Shown piece by piece: positions 53,017 to 62,837 of a stretch of DNA of 64,000 bases. Origin of the DNA: Prevotella intermedia ATCC 25611 = DSM 20706. GTDB lineage: Bacteria; Bacteroidota; Bacteroidia; Bacteroidales; Bacteroidaceae. The notes below the pieces were generated by a model. That model searched no databases. It saw only the letters and a list, made by a program, of their open reading frames with translations, and had not been told where the DNA came from. The position numbers and the translations under genes are program-made. Position 1 is the first letter of the stretch; each line of letters opens with the position of its first letter. The stretch covers positions 1,054,001 to 1,118,000 of the forward strand of contig NZ_CP019300.1 of the NCBI RefSeq assembly GCF_001953955.1. The letters run 5' to 3'.

Positions 53017-54174
53017 TTATAGACTTAACAGGATATTGACGATTCTTTCACAAGCTTTTCCATCTCCATAAGGATTAATAGCCTTTGCCATTTGTTGGTA
53101 GTGGTTGTGGTCTGTCAATAGTTTGCTGACGTTGCTGACAATCTTTTCTTTGTCAGTTCCGACAAGAATGACGGTTCCTGCCTCAACGGCTTCTGGGCGT
53201 TCGGTAGTACCTCGCATTACCAACACTGGCTTTTTAAGGCTCGGAGCTTCTTCTTGTATTCCGCCACTGTCTGTTAAAACAACGTCTGCCTTCTCCATCA
53301 TATATATGAAACTAAGGTATTCCAATGGCTCTATGAAGAACATATTGGAGAAGTGGGATAGGTCGTTGCCCAAGACTTCATATATGGACTTGCGCACATT
53401 AGGGTTAAGATGCATAGGATATACGAAGTCTACGTCAGGGAATTGAGTTGAAAGTTCTTGAATAGCTTGTGCGATATGAATGAAGCCATCGCCAAGATTT
53501 TCGCGTCGATGCCCAGTTATTAAGACCATACGTCTGTTGCCTTGCAGTCTGTCAATGTCGTAACCAAAAGTCTTTATTTCTTCTTTTAGCTTAATGTTCA
53601 GCTGTTGGTCAGACTTTATTTTATTAACAACCCAATACAAACTGTCGATGACAGTATTTCCTGTAATATGAATTGAAGTTTCATTTACCCCTTCTTTTAT
53701 CAAGTTTGTGGAACTTGTTGAAGTAGGGGAGAAGTTATAGTTTGAAATTCTTCCTATCAGTTGTCGGTTTATTTCTTCAGGCCATGGGCTATATATATTA
53801 TAGGTACGCAACCCTGCCTCAACGTGTCCAACGGGTATCTGCTGGTAGTATGCAGCTAAAGCGGCAGCCATAGAGGTGGTTGTATCGCCGTGAACCAATA
53901 CTAAATCGGGTCGAGTTTCTTTGAAAATATCTCGTAATCCCAACAGCACCTTACTTGTAATATCATATAGGTCTTGCCCCTTCTTCATGATATTCAAGTC
54001 GTAATTGGGTTTTATCTTGAATATAGATAACACTTGGTCAAGCATTTCGCGGTGCTGACCAGTTACACATACGATTGTTTCTACTTTATCGCGGTGTTTG
54101 TTTAATTCCAAGATAAGCGGTGCCATCTTTATGGCTTCCGGGCGTGTTCCAAATGTCAAAAGTATTTTTTTCAT
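53017..54174 (-). CDS. wecB: UDP-N-acetylglucosamine 2-epimerase
   Basis: 385-residue non-hydrolysing epimerase interconverting UDP-GlcNAc and UDP-ManNAc. Signatures: LTFGTRPEAIKMAPL, VHGDTTTSMAAALAAYY, HVEAGLRTYN, ITGHRRENLG and LTDSGGIQEEAP. Its product supplies ManNAc units. It shares 4 nt with the WbsX gene upstream. The epimerase suggests ManNAc or a derivative in the polymer, although no WecC dehydrogenase is in the window. Confidence 0.95.
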   Translation of the reverse strand: MKKILLTFGTRPEAIKMAPLILELNKHRDKVETIVCVTGQHREMLDQVLSIFKIKPNYDLNIMKKGQDLYDITSKVLLGLRDIFKETRPDLVLVHGDTTTSMAAALAAYYQQIPVGHVEAGLRTYNIYSPWPEEINRQLIGRISNYNFSPTSTSSTNLIKEGVNETSIHITGNTVIDSLYWVVNKIKSDQQLNIKLKEEIKTFGYDIDRLQGNRRMVLITGHRRENLGDGFIHIAQAIQELSTQFPDVDFVYPMHLNPNVRKSIYEVLGNDLSHFSNMFFIEPLEYLSFIYMMEKADVVLTDSGGIQEEAPSLKKPVLVMRGTTERPEAVEAGTVILVGTDKEKIVSNVSKLLTDHNHYQQMAKAINPYGDGKACERIVNILLSL

Positions 54175-55316
54175 AATATATTCTCCTTTATAGCATTTAA
54201 ATAAGCATGGCCATATTTTAAGTCTGGCTCAACATAATTGCCTTCTCCCCATTCATTCCAAGATTTCAAGAATAGAATTTTATGCTCTTGTGGTTTGGAA
54301 TCTATTATATTTAAAGCTTGTTCGATATGTTTTTTGAAGTTCTCTGGTGTTGAGTTTATATAAATTCCTTCGCTGTTTCCTGCGCGTGGTGTTCTGTCCC
54401 AGCCCGGTATAATCATTGGATATACATTATCCCATTTGTCTTCAGGAGCAAAGAAGTTACTTACGACTTTTGAATATTCTAATTTGAGCGAGGGTAAGAA
54501 TGGCAGCTTCTTGTGTAAAAGTTGTTTAACGATGCGCATCGTTTTGCCTTGATAGCACATTTCGCCTCGCGATTTTCCATAAGAATTGATACCATCAAAC
54601 CCTAAGGCAAGTATATTGTTATAAACTTCTTTGCTATCCTTTAAATTAGGTATGACACGAGTTAAAGTTCCATCGGCATTGCGTTTGATAGTTGATGTGT
54701 TAGCTATCTGTGCAACGAAATAAATTCCAGACAATCCGTTTTCTTCTGCCAACTTTCTCCATATCTCCATAAAGATGCTTACATCTTTAAAGTGATAGGG
54801 GTCATAGATTACGAAAACAGGTTTTCCGTCAATCGTAATGTATCTCTTGTCTTTAAAAGCAGGAAGTACATAATTAAAATGTTCGGTGTAGTCTTTCTCT
54901 CCACCGTATTCCATTGGAGCTATAACTTTGTTCTTTCCGTCTTTCTGCCACGTTTTTGTTGTCCACTCATGATTTGCCCAGCAAAGGCAGAAAGGAAAGT
55001 CAGGCTTACCCGATTCCAATACTTCTTGGAAAGGACGTTGAAGCAGTAGTTTGTCTCTTCCCATCCAATAATGATAATAGCAAAAGCCTTCAATGCCATA
55101 TTCTCTTGCTAAAGCTGCTTGTTGTTCCCTGATTTCAGGCAAACGTAAATCGTAGAAACCAAGGTCTGCAGGTATATGGGGTTGATAATGTCCTCTGAAT
55201 TGTGGTTTTGCTTTTGCAACATTTGTCCACTCAGTAAAACCTTTACCCCATGCCTCGTCGTTTTCAGGAATAGGGTGAAACTGTGGTAAATAATATGCTA
55301 TGACTCTTGCTTTCAT
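54171..55316 (-). CDS. WbsX-family (GH99-like) protein
   Basis: 381 residues of the WbsX/GH99-like family found in O-antigen and capsule loci: VIAYYLPQFHPIPENDEAWG, GFTEWTNVAKAKPQF, EGFCYYHYWMGRDKLL, FPFCLCWANHEWT, and near the end FLKSWNEWGEGNYVEPD. The exact reaction is unsettled; an endo-acting processing or glycosyl-transfer role is assumed. It starts on the last base of the wzy stop and overlaps wecB by 4 nt. Confidence 0.88.
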   Translation of the reverse strand: MKARVIAYYLPQFHPIPENDEAWGKGFTEWTNVAKAKPQFRGHYQPHIPADLGFYDLRLPEIREQQAALAREYGIEGFCYYHYWMGRDKLLLQRPFQEVLESGKPDFPFCLCWANHEWTTKTWQKDGKNKVIAPMEYGGEKDYTEHFNYVLPAFKDKRYITIDGKPVFVIYDPYHFKDVSIFMEIWRKLAEENGLSGIYFVAQIANTSTIKRNADGTLTRVIPNLKDSKEVYNNILALGFDGINSYGKSRGEMCYQGKTMRIVKQLLHKKLPFLPSLKLEYSKVVSNFFAPEDKWDNVYPMIIPGWDRTPRAGNSEGIYINSTPENFKKHIEQALNIIDSKPQEHKILFLKSWNEWGEGNYVEPDLKYGHAYLNAIKENIL

Positions 55317-56626
55317 TATTTATTTTGTTTTTTAAGAGGAAACTTCTCGAGTAATGCTTCGTGATATTTCAAGTAATAATAAAGTAAAGCGAGCACAATT
55401 ATGTTTAAGTTTCTTGTGTCTGAGTACGAAAACAGATACATTCCGCCTTGCGCACTTATGCAGACAGTGAAATATAAAAGTAATAGTTGGTGCAGTTTTA
55501 TCTTATTATTATTTGTCTTGTTTTTCTGAAAAGAATAGATAACGAAGAAGTTGAAAACTATAAATATTATTACTGCGAAGAAGGGACCAAAGTCGATGGT
55601 GAAGTCGCCTACAAACGTAGAAAAGACTTCATCGTTTATTTTTAGTTTTGAATAGGTTTCTCGACGTTCAACATAGTTCATTGAAGTCTTGGAATCTACT
55701 AACCTTTTAAATAGATTTAAAGTTCTGTCGCCATATCTAAGTCCGTTATCATCTAAAGCATGATTGTTGAAATATATATTTCCTTGTCCAATATACCAGT
55801 TGATAAAAGTTGCTACTCCAGCTTTTTCAGAGCCAAAGCGACTGATGGTAATTGCTGCTACGGGCAATGTGATAATGGCTATAAATACGATTCCTATTTT
55901 CTTTATAACCTTATTAAGTCTTTTTGAAAGGTATTGCTTGAATAGGAAATATCCACAGATTATAGTTAGAAAAGCTAAGGCAACTCCACTTCTCTGCCCT
56001 CGCATAACAGGCATAATTAAGTTAATAACATTCGCAAAGAGTAAGCCATAGATGATTTTATGGTTTTTCTTACTCATTGTCATAAAGTAGAACAACAGAA
56101 AAATACCAATGTCAGAGAAAGAGTTAAAGAGGATTGCAGGTATATTGCGAATAGCTCCACCGACGTTCGAGGCATTGTCTATTTGTTCCATATAGGCTTT
56201 TTTTCCTGCTTCTGCATCTGTAAAGATAGACATTAACCCATTACGGAAATCAGACACGATGCCTGGTAGGTTCAAAATAGCAACGACAATGATAATGGTT
56301 GCTATTATTCGTAAGATGTTTGACTGCGGATATTCTATGCTGTCGGTTGAATTGGTATGGTGGTAGATAGCCGGCGTTAGTGCTATCATCATCATCACGT
56401 ATAAATATAAATAAGGGAAAAGCGTTAATGGCTCATAGTTTGTAAGCTGTGGAATGGAATCATCGTTAATCGTCATAATCGAAAAGACGGCATAGATGAT
56501 ATACATTACAATGATAAAGCTACCAGCGTCAAAGTTCTTATTTTTGCGTTGATACCAAATCAAGGTTATTACCCATAGTAGTATGAGAAATGCAGATAGT
56601 ATATAATTACTTTCAATTACCGACAT
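55316..56626 (-). CDS. Wzy-like polysaccharide polymerase
   Basis: 436-residue protein with about 11 membrane helices and a large external loop around residues 270-320 (containing ERRETYSKLKINDEVFSTF). This is the usual layout of O-antigen/oligosaccharide repeat-unit polymerases, which have little sequence conservation. Position between wzx and wbsX supports the call. It overlaps wzx by 10 nt. Confidence 0.8.
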   Translation of the reverse strand: MSVIESNYILSAFLILLWVITLIWYQRKNKNFDAGSFIIVMYIIYAVFSIMTINDDSIPQLTNYEPLTLFPYLYLYVMMMIALTPAIYHHTNSTDSIEYPQSNILRIIATIIIVVAILNLPGIVSDFRNGLMSIFTDAEAGKKAYMEQIDNASNVGGAIRNIPAILFNSFSDIGIFLLFYFMTMSKKNHKIIYGLLFANVINLIMPVMRGQRSGVALAFLTIICGYFLFKQYLSKRLNKVIKKIGIVFIAIITLPVAAITISRFGSEKAGVATFINWYIGQGNIYFNNHALDDNGLRYGDRTLNLFKRLVDSKTSMNYVERRETYSKLKINDEVFSTFVGDFTIDFGPFFAVIIFIVFNFFVIYSFQKNKTNNNKIKLHQLLLLYFTVCISAQGGMYLFSYSDTRNLNIIVLALLYYYLKYHEALLEKFPLKKQNK

Positions 56627-58164
56627 AAGCGTTTTGTTATAAACGAATTAACATAACTATATAGAACCTTCTTCTCTGACTTGTTAGTTCCTAACAATAA
56701 TGCAAATACAATAAAGAAAGTAGGAGAATACAGGAAAATAAAAAGTATTCGTAGAATATTGCTGTCAATGTTTTTTTGTAGCAAGTAGCTACTTCCAACT
56801 CCCAATGTCAATATTATTACTCCAGGAATAATTAAAGTTGTAATATAAGAGCTTATAGAGAACCGATGATAATATTTGCGTAAACAAAATAGTCTTATAA
56901 TATGTGCAAGTGCTGATACGCCTATCATTGAGATAAGAGCAAAATAAGATGGTAAACGTAGTGTAAAGAAAATCCACGAAATGGGTAAGCACAGAAGTGT
57001 CATACTCTCTACTTTTAAGTGGTATTCTTTAACTTTGCCTGTTGCTTGAATAATCGTCGTAATTGGATTATTCATTGATAAGCACACTATATAAATAATA
57101 ATGAGGCGAGCAAATAAAATGAAGTTGTCATCTGTAATATTCAACCACCAATTCAAAATGTTTGGCATTTCTAAGATAATGGGTGTGCCAATAGCTAAAA
57201 GAGCATAGAGTATAAGTTTGTTGCCAACAGAAAAGAGCTTGTTAAGGTAGCTGAAGTTTTCTTCAGCATATGCTTTTATCATTGCTGGGCGCAAAGGAAT
57301 GATAATACTATTGCACAATGCTCCAAAAGCATTATTAATTTGTAAAGCGACACCAAATGCAGCATTTATTGTTGCACCAAAGAATATATTCAGCAAGATA
57401 ATATTTCCTTGCTGCATTCCTATATTAGCAACATTGCCAAATAGTGTCCAACCAGAAAAAGAAAGTAACTCTTTATATAGTTTTCGGTCAGTGGTTTTGT
57501 GGTAATGACATTCTTTATAGTGTGCTTTTCCATACCACAAATATATCGTGAAAATAATGATACTGCTAATTAACAGGCACATACCATAAAAAGAAAGATT
57601 ATCTATCATAAACTTTCCAATAAGTATGGCTGCTCCTAATCTAAGTAAACATTCGACAGTAGATACGACAGCATAGACACCTATATCTTCGTGAGCAAAG
57701 ATAGCTGCAGTATATGGAATTTGAAATAAAGAAAAAATAAATGTGAATATGGTAAATTGATACAACCATATAACAGCAGTCATTCTTGCGGCAGGTATTA
57801 CTAATTGAGTATTAACGAACCATAAGCCGACAGTTTCAAATATGAAAATAATAAGAAGAGACAGTATTGCAATGATGTTAATGCACGATGAATAAATCTC
57901 TGTTTGTTTTTGAGTATCATTTTTCCCAATATAAAAAGAGAAAAATCTTTGGATAGAGAGTGAGAGCACACCTGTTAAAAAAGAAGCAACCGTTACTACA
58001 CCTGCTATTGTATTGAAAATGCCATAATCTTCAACACCTAATCCTTTTATAATGACACGTACAATATAAAGGTTAAGAAATGTAATAACTAACATACGAA
58101 CAAACAAAAATAGTGTGTTCGATGCTATGTTTTTTGTTTTTGCTGATTCTTTTATATCGGGCAT
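56617..58164 (-). CDS. Wzx-like polysaccharide flippase
   Basis: 515-residue MATE/MOP-type transporter with about 12-14 helices, e.g. NTLFLFVRMLVITFLNLYIV and GIFNTIAGVVTVASFLTG at the N-terminus, which is the lipopolysaccharide-flippase pattern. It probably flips lipid-linked repeat units to the periplasm for Wzy. 8 nt after wzz. Confidence 0.86.
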   Translation of the reverse strand: MPDIKESAKTKNIASNTLFLFVRMLVITFLNLYIVRVIIKGLGVEDYGIFNTIAGVVTVASFLTGVLSLSIQRFFSFYIGKNDTQKQTEIYSSCINIIAILSLLIIFIFETVGLWFVNTQLVIPAARMTAVIWLYQFTIFTFIFSLFQIPYTAAIFAHEDIGVYAVVSTVECLLRLGAAILIGKFMIDNLSFYGMCLLISSIIIFTIYLWYGKAHYKECHYHKTTDRKLYKELLSFSGWTLFGNVANIGMQQGNIILLNIFFGATINAAFGVALQINNAFGALCNSIIIPLRPAMIKAYAEENFSYLNKLFSVGNKLILYALLAIGTPIILEMPNILNWWLNITDDNFILFARLIIIYIVCLSMNNPITTIIQATGKVKEYHLKVESMTLLCLPISWIFFTLRLPSYFALISMIGVSALAHIIRLFCLRKYYHRFSISSYITTLIIPGVIILTLGVGSSYLLQKNIDSNILRILFIFLYSPTFFIVFALLLGTNKSEKKVLYSYVNSFITKRLCR

Positions 58165-58171
58165 ATTAAAG

Positions 58172-59209
58172 TTAATGCAGTATGTCCCTTATGACGTAAA
58201 CTGACAATATGATAAAAGCAGATATAAACATTTCGAGAACGAATAACATCCTTTTAGGATCTGAAGGTTTTACAGGAACTTCTGCGCCTTGGATAGTTGT
58301 AAAGACAGGAGTATGCTCTTGCAGTTTCGCATCGGCAGCTTTAAGTTGTGCCATAAGAGTAGTGTAAGTGTTGTATTTCAGCTGCATATCGTTTTCCAAA
58401 TCGTTTTGCTTTAGTTTTACACTTTCCAACACAACATCTATGTCGGCATCACTTATTTGCCCATATTCCTTACGAACCTTTTCGTATTCTTTCTTAGCTT
58501 GATTTACAAGGCTTTGATAATGATTTACATCATTCCTTAGCTTCTTCGTTCTGTATTCAATAATGTATTTTTGTAGTTGTGTTCTTGTAGCATCTGCAAG
58601 CATTTTAGCTACCATTGGGTCTTGCGCTACCGTAGCAATGCTTATAATACCTGTTTTTTTATCAGTGCTTATTTTTATATTATCTCTCATTCCTTTTACA
58701 AGGTCATTATCAATCTTTGACAACTGGTAAGGGTTGAACTTTTCTGGAGCAAAGTTTGCTGTATTTTTAGGCGATAGTTTTTGTAACGCCCATGTATAAG
58801 CTTTCTCCCACCATGTTATTTTTGTGTGGTGTTTTAGATAATCATAATAATTTGTATTGATTCTTTTATCAATAGTTTGTACGTTTACCTTGAATAGTGC
58901 AGTCGCAAAGCCATTATCATTCATTAGGTCAGGATAAATCAAAGGAGAAATAGCATCAGCACTTTTTCCTGTTGGCAAATCGAAACCAAATGAAGAGGCA
59001 ATATCTCCCAAAGCACCAACATCCATAGAAGGACTTGCTTCTGGTGCCATAGCAGTTTCACTTTTGTATGTTCTTGGTACACAAAGAATGATATAAGATG
59101 ATAATGCAATAACGATTGGGAGTGTTATCAAGAATAGTTTCTTATGTTCTCCGATTCTTTTAAACACCAACCGTAAATCTATTTGTTTTACATTTTCTTC
59201 GTTTTCCAT
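58172..59209 (-). CDS. Wzz-family chain-length regulator
   Basis: 345 residues with a membrane helix near each end (LFLITLPIVIALSSYIILCV and MLFVLEMFISAFIILSVYVI) and a long periplasmic coiled-coil region (about 200-300). Pro-rich KPSDPKRM just before the second helix is the Wzz signature. There is no kinase domain. It controls polymer length together with Wzy and the Wza-like exporter. Confidence 0.88.
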   Translation of the reverse strand: MENEENVKQIDLRLVFKRIGEHKKLFLITLPIVIALSSYIILCVPRTYKSETAMAPEASPSMDVGALGDIASSFGFDLPTGKSADAISPLIYPDLMNDNGFATALFKVNVQTIDKRINTNYYDYLKHHTKITWWEKAYTWALQKLSPKNTANFAPEKFNPYQLSKIDNDLVKGMRDNIKISTDKKTGIISIATVAQDPMVAKMLADATRTQLQKYIIEYRTKKLRNDVNHYQSLVNQAKKEYEKVRKEYGQISDADIDVVLESVKLKQNDLENDMQLKYNTYTTLMAQLKAADAKLQEHTPVFTTIQGAEVPVKPSDPKRMLFVLEMFISAFIILSVYVIRDILH

Positions 59210-59295
59210 TAATTTGATACTTTTAATATGGTAGTATTATTAGTCTTTGAAACTAATCTATCTATTTTATCACGTGCTCTTTTGATAAGGATACT

Positions 59296-59334
59296 TACAT
59301 ACAAGTACATCTTTAAAAGATATACTTGTATGTA
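59296..59334 (-). terminator. hairpin between wza-like and wzz genes
   Basis: 18-nt arms TACATACAAGTACATCTT (59296-59313) and AAGATATACTTGTATGTA (59317-59334), one mismatch, 3-nt loop, in the 173-bp gap. It lacks a good T tail; it may tune expression of the downstream polymer genes. Confidence 0.55.
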
Positions 59335-59382
59335 GATACGATTTATTAATATCGTTTTTCCTCTTCATTATACATTTACTTT

Positions 59383-62016
59383 CTATTTCAAGATGTTGGC
59401 AAGTGTAGCCAGCACGGCTGCCATACTTGATGTACTTGAACCGATAGTCATAAGTTCAGCAAGGCTCATCTTTGCGCGCGACTTGCTTGGAACAATGATT
59501 TCGCAACCAGGTCGAACCTTCGCATTGTGTCCAACTTTTGCAAGTGTACCATTCATATATAATATATAGGTGCGGCTTTTCTTTGCGTCAGAAGAGAATC
59601 CACCTGCTTGGTCAATGTAATAGGCTACGTTTTTACCTTCACGGTAGCTTACTGTGTTTGGATACATTACTGCACCATTGATTTTCACAGTACCATTGTA
59701 TTGTGGAATGATAATGCGGTCGCCCTCTCGAAGAATAAGGTCGGCATCGCTGCCTGGTGCTGCCAATGCTTTGTCCAATTCAATTCCAACAGGGTAGCTT
59801 TCTGGAATTTCAAACTTCTTTAGCAGTGAATCTTGCGTTTGTTGTGAAGCCTGAAGAATGCCTGCTGCATTCGAACTCTTCGCAGCAAGGTCAAGGAAAC
59901 TTTTGTTTTCCTGTTCCATCTGCATCTTATAAACAGCCTCCATACGCATTTTCTCTACCTTGTTAGGTTTGCGTTCCAATCTTGCTCCTTGTATATAAGC
60001 TAAGTCTGTTGCGCCACCTGCAGCTTTGAATATGTCTGTCAAGCGAGTGTTGCGACCTGTAAGCGAGTAGTTTCCTTCAAACAGTACTTCACCTTCAATG
60101 CTTACATTCTGTTGCTTTGTTGTACCAGGGCTCTTGCGTACAAATACTTGGTCGAAAGGTGCAAGGATAAATCCTGGTTGTCCATCAATGACAAAGCCAT
60201 CTTTCAAACTGAATGTGAAACTTTGAGCAATAATAGAGTCAGATACCGTTGCCTGTGGATTCACAAATCTTCTCGAAACATCAACTCTTACCGTAGATGC
60301 TGTTTGTTTTAATCCACCTGCCTGCAAAATGAAGTCTTCAAGTGTTTCGTTATCGGCATATTTATACTTGCCAGGATATTGCACTTCTCCATAAATAGTT
60401 AGTATCTGCTCTTCTTGTACATCGGTTCGTGTCGGTACAAACAGTACGTCCTCGTTCTGTAAAGGAATGTCAGCAACCTTTCCAAGTAAAATGCCCTCTA
60501 CATCTACCGAAACGACTTCCAACGTGCGGTCTGCTTTCATACGATGCATTACTGCGTGCGGTCCGAAGGCTACTTCTGTAAGACCTTCTGCTGCTTCTAC
60601 CAATGCACGTACACTGTTAATCTGTCCGCCTACTTCGTACATACCAGGACGGAATACAGCTCCTTTTATTTCAACCATATTCTCGTAACGTGGAATAACG
60701 GAATCAACGCTGATAGAGTCTTCGTCAGAAAGTCTGAAACGGTTCATGTCGAACTCGTTTACATTATATATAGAGTATTGGCGACCCGTTTTTCTTCTTA
60801 CACGAACAGATTTCGTATAGGCATCGCCAGCAAAGCCACCTGCATAGTTGATGAGCGCACCAAGACTTTCGTTACGCTTCATTTCATAATACATTGGGCG
60901 TTTCACCTTGCCACTAACATTTACAAGTACTTCGTAGGCATCAACGGCAATAACGTCATTGTCTGCCAATCGAACGTTACCTGTTAGTTTTCCGCGTTTC
61001 AAGAAATCGTAAACATCGACTGTGCTTATGAGACGTCCCTGTCTGTAAACCTTAATGTTACGAAGTGTACCAAGGTCTGTGATTCCTCCTGCCATATACA
61101 ACGCATTGAATACGGTTGTAAAAGCTGATAACGTGTAAGTACCTGGTGCTTTTACCTCGCCTACTACGTTCACCATTATGGTGTGGGTTTGCCCCACTGA
61201 AAGTCTAATCTTGGAATTGCTGTAACGTTTGCCTAATTTTGCCCTGATTCTTTCATTGGCTTGTTTTACGGTGAGTCCACTCACTTGGATAGGTCCGAAG
61301 CCGTCTAATGTAACAATTCCATCTGGTGCGACAGTTGTTTCATACGACTTTTGCGATGCTCCATAAATATCGATGAACACAGCATCGCCTGGTCCCAAAC
61401 GATAGTTTGCAGGAAGTGCCATATTCATATTAGGCTCGAACGACAAGTTCTTATTGTTGAAAATATTGCGTCCCCAAACTTGTTTCTTCTTTTTCTTCAT
61501 CTGCTTCACAAGGTTCTTATACATTGTGGCAGTGTCTTGTGGCAACCAATCGTTCATTTCCTCTTGTATCAAAAGGAAATCTCCGTCTTCTTCATCGTAT
61601 GTGTTTGGGTAATCAGATTCAGAATCCAATCGCTTGTTTGAATATTTGTTGGCTTCATTTTCCGAGTCTTCGTAGTCTTGCATTGTCTTTTCTGCAATCT
61701 TCTTTTTGTTCATTCCCGGACGTTGCTGCCCATTGTTTTTCCTACTTCGCTCAGTATTGCTTTCCTTACTTGATGCAGCACCTAATGAAGAGTTGCCTTT
61801 CTTCATCTTCTCGTATGTATCTCTGACTCTTCTAATTTGAGAAATGTCTACACCGTTTTGCATCAGTTTTGTAACAATCTGTGTCTGCGATGTTCCCTTG
61901 TTATGCTCTTTTACAATAAACTCCATAACCTGCGTATCGGTCATACCCGATTGTGCATAAACGCTTAGAGCACTTAGCATAACAAAGAGTAAAAGGACGT
62001 ATCTTTTCATATTCAT
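59383..62016 (-). CDS. Wza-like polysaccharide export protein (SLBB)
   Basis: 877 residues: signal peptide (cleavage after LSVYAQ), a helical, charged region (~25-160), the polysaccharide-export domain with YRLGPGDAVFIDIYG, then about six SLBB domains (e.g. VNVVGEVKAPGTYTLS, EIKGAVFRPGMYEVGG, TIYGEVQYPGKYKY, SIEGEVLFEGNYSL, KINGAVMYPNTVSY). Much longer than E. coli Wza but typical of Bacteroidetes. Predicted outer-membrane/periplasmic export channel. It starts 1 nt after the sugar transferase stop. Confidence 0.92.
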   Translation of the reverse strand: MNMKRYVLLLFVMLSALSVYAQSGMTDTQVMEFIVKEHNKGTSQTQIVTKLMQNGVDISQIRRVRDTYEKMKKGNSSLGAASSKESNTERSRKNNGQQRPGMNKKKIAEKTMQDYEDSENEANKYSNKRLDSESDYPNTYDEEDGDFLLIQEEMNDWLPQDTATMYKNLVKQMKKKKKQVWGRNIFNNKNLSFEPNMNMALPANYRLGPGDAVFIDIYGASQKSYETTVAPDGIVTLDGFGPIQVSGLTVKQANERIRAKLGKRYSNSKIRLSVGQTHTIMVNVVGEVKAPGTYTLSAFTTVFNALYMAGGITDLGTLRNIKVYRQGRLISTVDVYDFLKRGKLTGNVRLADNDVIAVDAYEVLVNVSGKVKRPMYYEMKRNESLGALINYAGGFAGDAYTKSVRVRRKTGRQYSIYNVNEFDMNRFRLSDEDSISVDSVIPRYENMVEIKGAVFRPGMYEVGGQINSVRALVEAAEGLTEVAFGPHAVMHRMKADRTLEVVSVDVEGILLGKVADIPLQNEDVLFVPTRTDVQEEQILTIYGEVQYPGKYKYADNETLEDFILQAGGLKQTASTVRVDVSRRFVNPQATVSDSIIAQSFTFSLKDGFVIDGQPGFILAPFDQVFVRKSPGTTKQQNVSIEGEVLFEGNYSLTGRNTRLTDIFKAAGGATDLAYIQGARLERKPNKVEKMRMEAVYKMQMEQENKSFLDLAAKSSNAAGILQASQQTQDSLLKKFEIPESYPVGIELDKALAAPGSDADLILREGDRIIIPQYNGTVKINGAVMYPNTVSYREGKNVAYYIDQAGGFSSDAKKSRTYILYMNGTLAKVGHNAKVRPGCEIIVPSKSRAKMSLAELMTIGSSTSSMAAVLATLANILK

Positions 62017-62637
62017 TTAAAATTTCTTTCCACTTACGATGTTTATAAATGTTTTAATGATAATTTTGAAATCGAGCCATAGCGAACGTCTTTCAAAGTA
62101 GCTTATATCCATTTCGAGACGTCGTAGCATCTTTTCCATTGTATCAGTATATCCGTTATAGAGCGTTGCCTCCGAAGTTAGCCCTGGTCTCATTTTATAA
62201 ATGACAGGGTAGAGGTCGGTATGCTCCATAATCTTATCTATAAAGTATTTGCGTTCGGGTCGTGGACCAACTAACGACATATCGCCACACAACACATTCC
62301 ATAATTGGGGCAGTTCGTCGAGATGGTGCCCACGGAGAAATTGCTCGAGCGGTGTAGAGTTCTTGCAATTCGTTTTTGCTACTAATTGCGGCTTTTCTTC
62401 TTCCACGATACTGCTCATCGTGCGGAATTTAAGTATGACGAATGGTTCTCCCTTATATCCTATGCGTGTTTGTCGAAAGAATACAGGACCATTTCCTTGG
62501 CATTTCATCAAAACAGAAATAATGGCAAAAATAGGCGAAAGCAAGATTAATCCAAGTGCAGCCATAGTAAAATCTGAGGCTCTTTTTATGCCTCGCTGTA
62601 TGCTACCCATGGCATCGGTATGTGTTGCTTTACTCAT
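62017..62637 (-). CDS. undecaprenyl-phosphate sugar phosphotransferase
   Basis: 206-residue bacterial sugar transferase (monotopic PGT) that starts a repeat unit on undecaprenyl phosphate. It has a membrane re-entrant N-terminus (GIKRASDFTMAALGLILLSP), FFRQTRIGYKGEPFVILKFR, LDELPQLWNVLCGDMSLVGP with the catalytic Asp-Glu, and MRPGLTSEATL. First large gene of the leftward capsule operon. A short frame ends 3 nt upstream in the same register. Confidence 0.93.
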   Translation of the reverse strand: MSKATHTDAMGSIQRGIKRASDFTMAALGLILLSPIFAIISVLMKCQGNGPVFFRQTRIGYKGEPFVILKFRTMSSIVEEEKPQLVAKTNCKNSTPLEQFLRGHHLDELPQLWNVLCGDMSLVGPRPERKYFIDKIMEHTDLYPVIYKMRPGLTSEATLYNGYTDTMEKMLRRLEMDISYFERRSLWLDFKIIIKTFINIVSGKKF

Positions 62638-62640
62638 TGT

Positions 62641-62754
62641 CTACTCGGTTCTTATTACTGTCTTGTTTAAAGTCTTTCTGAATGCCTGACCTATGGTCTG
62701 AACATCAGAAAGTGGACGGCTATTCCATAGTGCCCACTTGTATATAAACTCCAT
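62641..62754 (-). CDS. candidate 37-residue leader ORF of the capsule operon
   Basis: MEFIYKWALWNS..., 37 codons then TAG. It begins about 17 nt after a minus-strand -7 box TATCTTTG (62778 to 62771) and ends 3 nt before the sugar transferase ATG in the same reading frame. It could be a real small protein, a coupling leader, or a former N-terminal extension cut by the TAG. No homology is recognised. Confidence 0.4.
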   Translation of the reverse strand: MEFIYKWALWNSRPLSDVQTIGQAFRKTLNKTVIRTE

Positions 62755-62770
62755 TTTCTGAAATTTGTTG

Positions 62771-62818
62771 CAAAGATAATATATTTTTCTTAAATACTTT
62801 TGTTTTTGTGTATCTTTG
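62771..62818. promoter_or_regulatory. divergent promoters of capsule operon and dinB
   Basis: Minus-strand TATCTTTG (62778 to 62771) for the capsule operon and plus-strand TATCTTTG (62811-62818) for dinB, 32 bp apart. No clear -33 boxes. Confidence 0.6.
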
Positions 62819-62837
62819 CACCAGAAAAAACTCAGTA

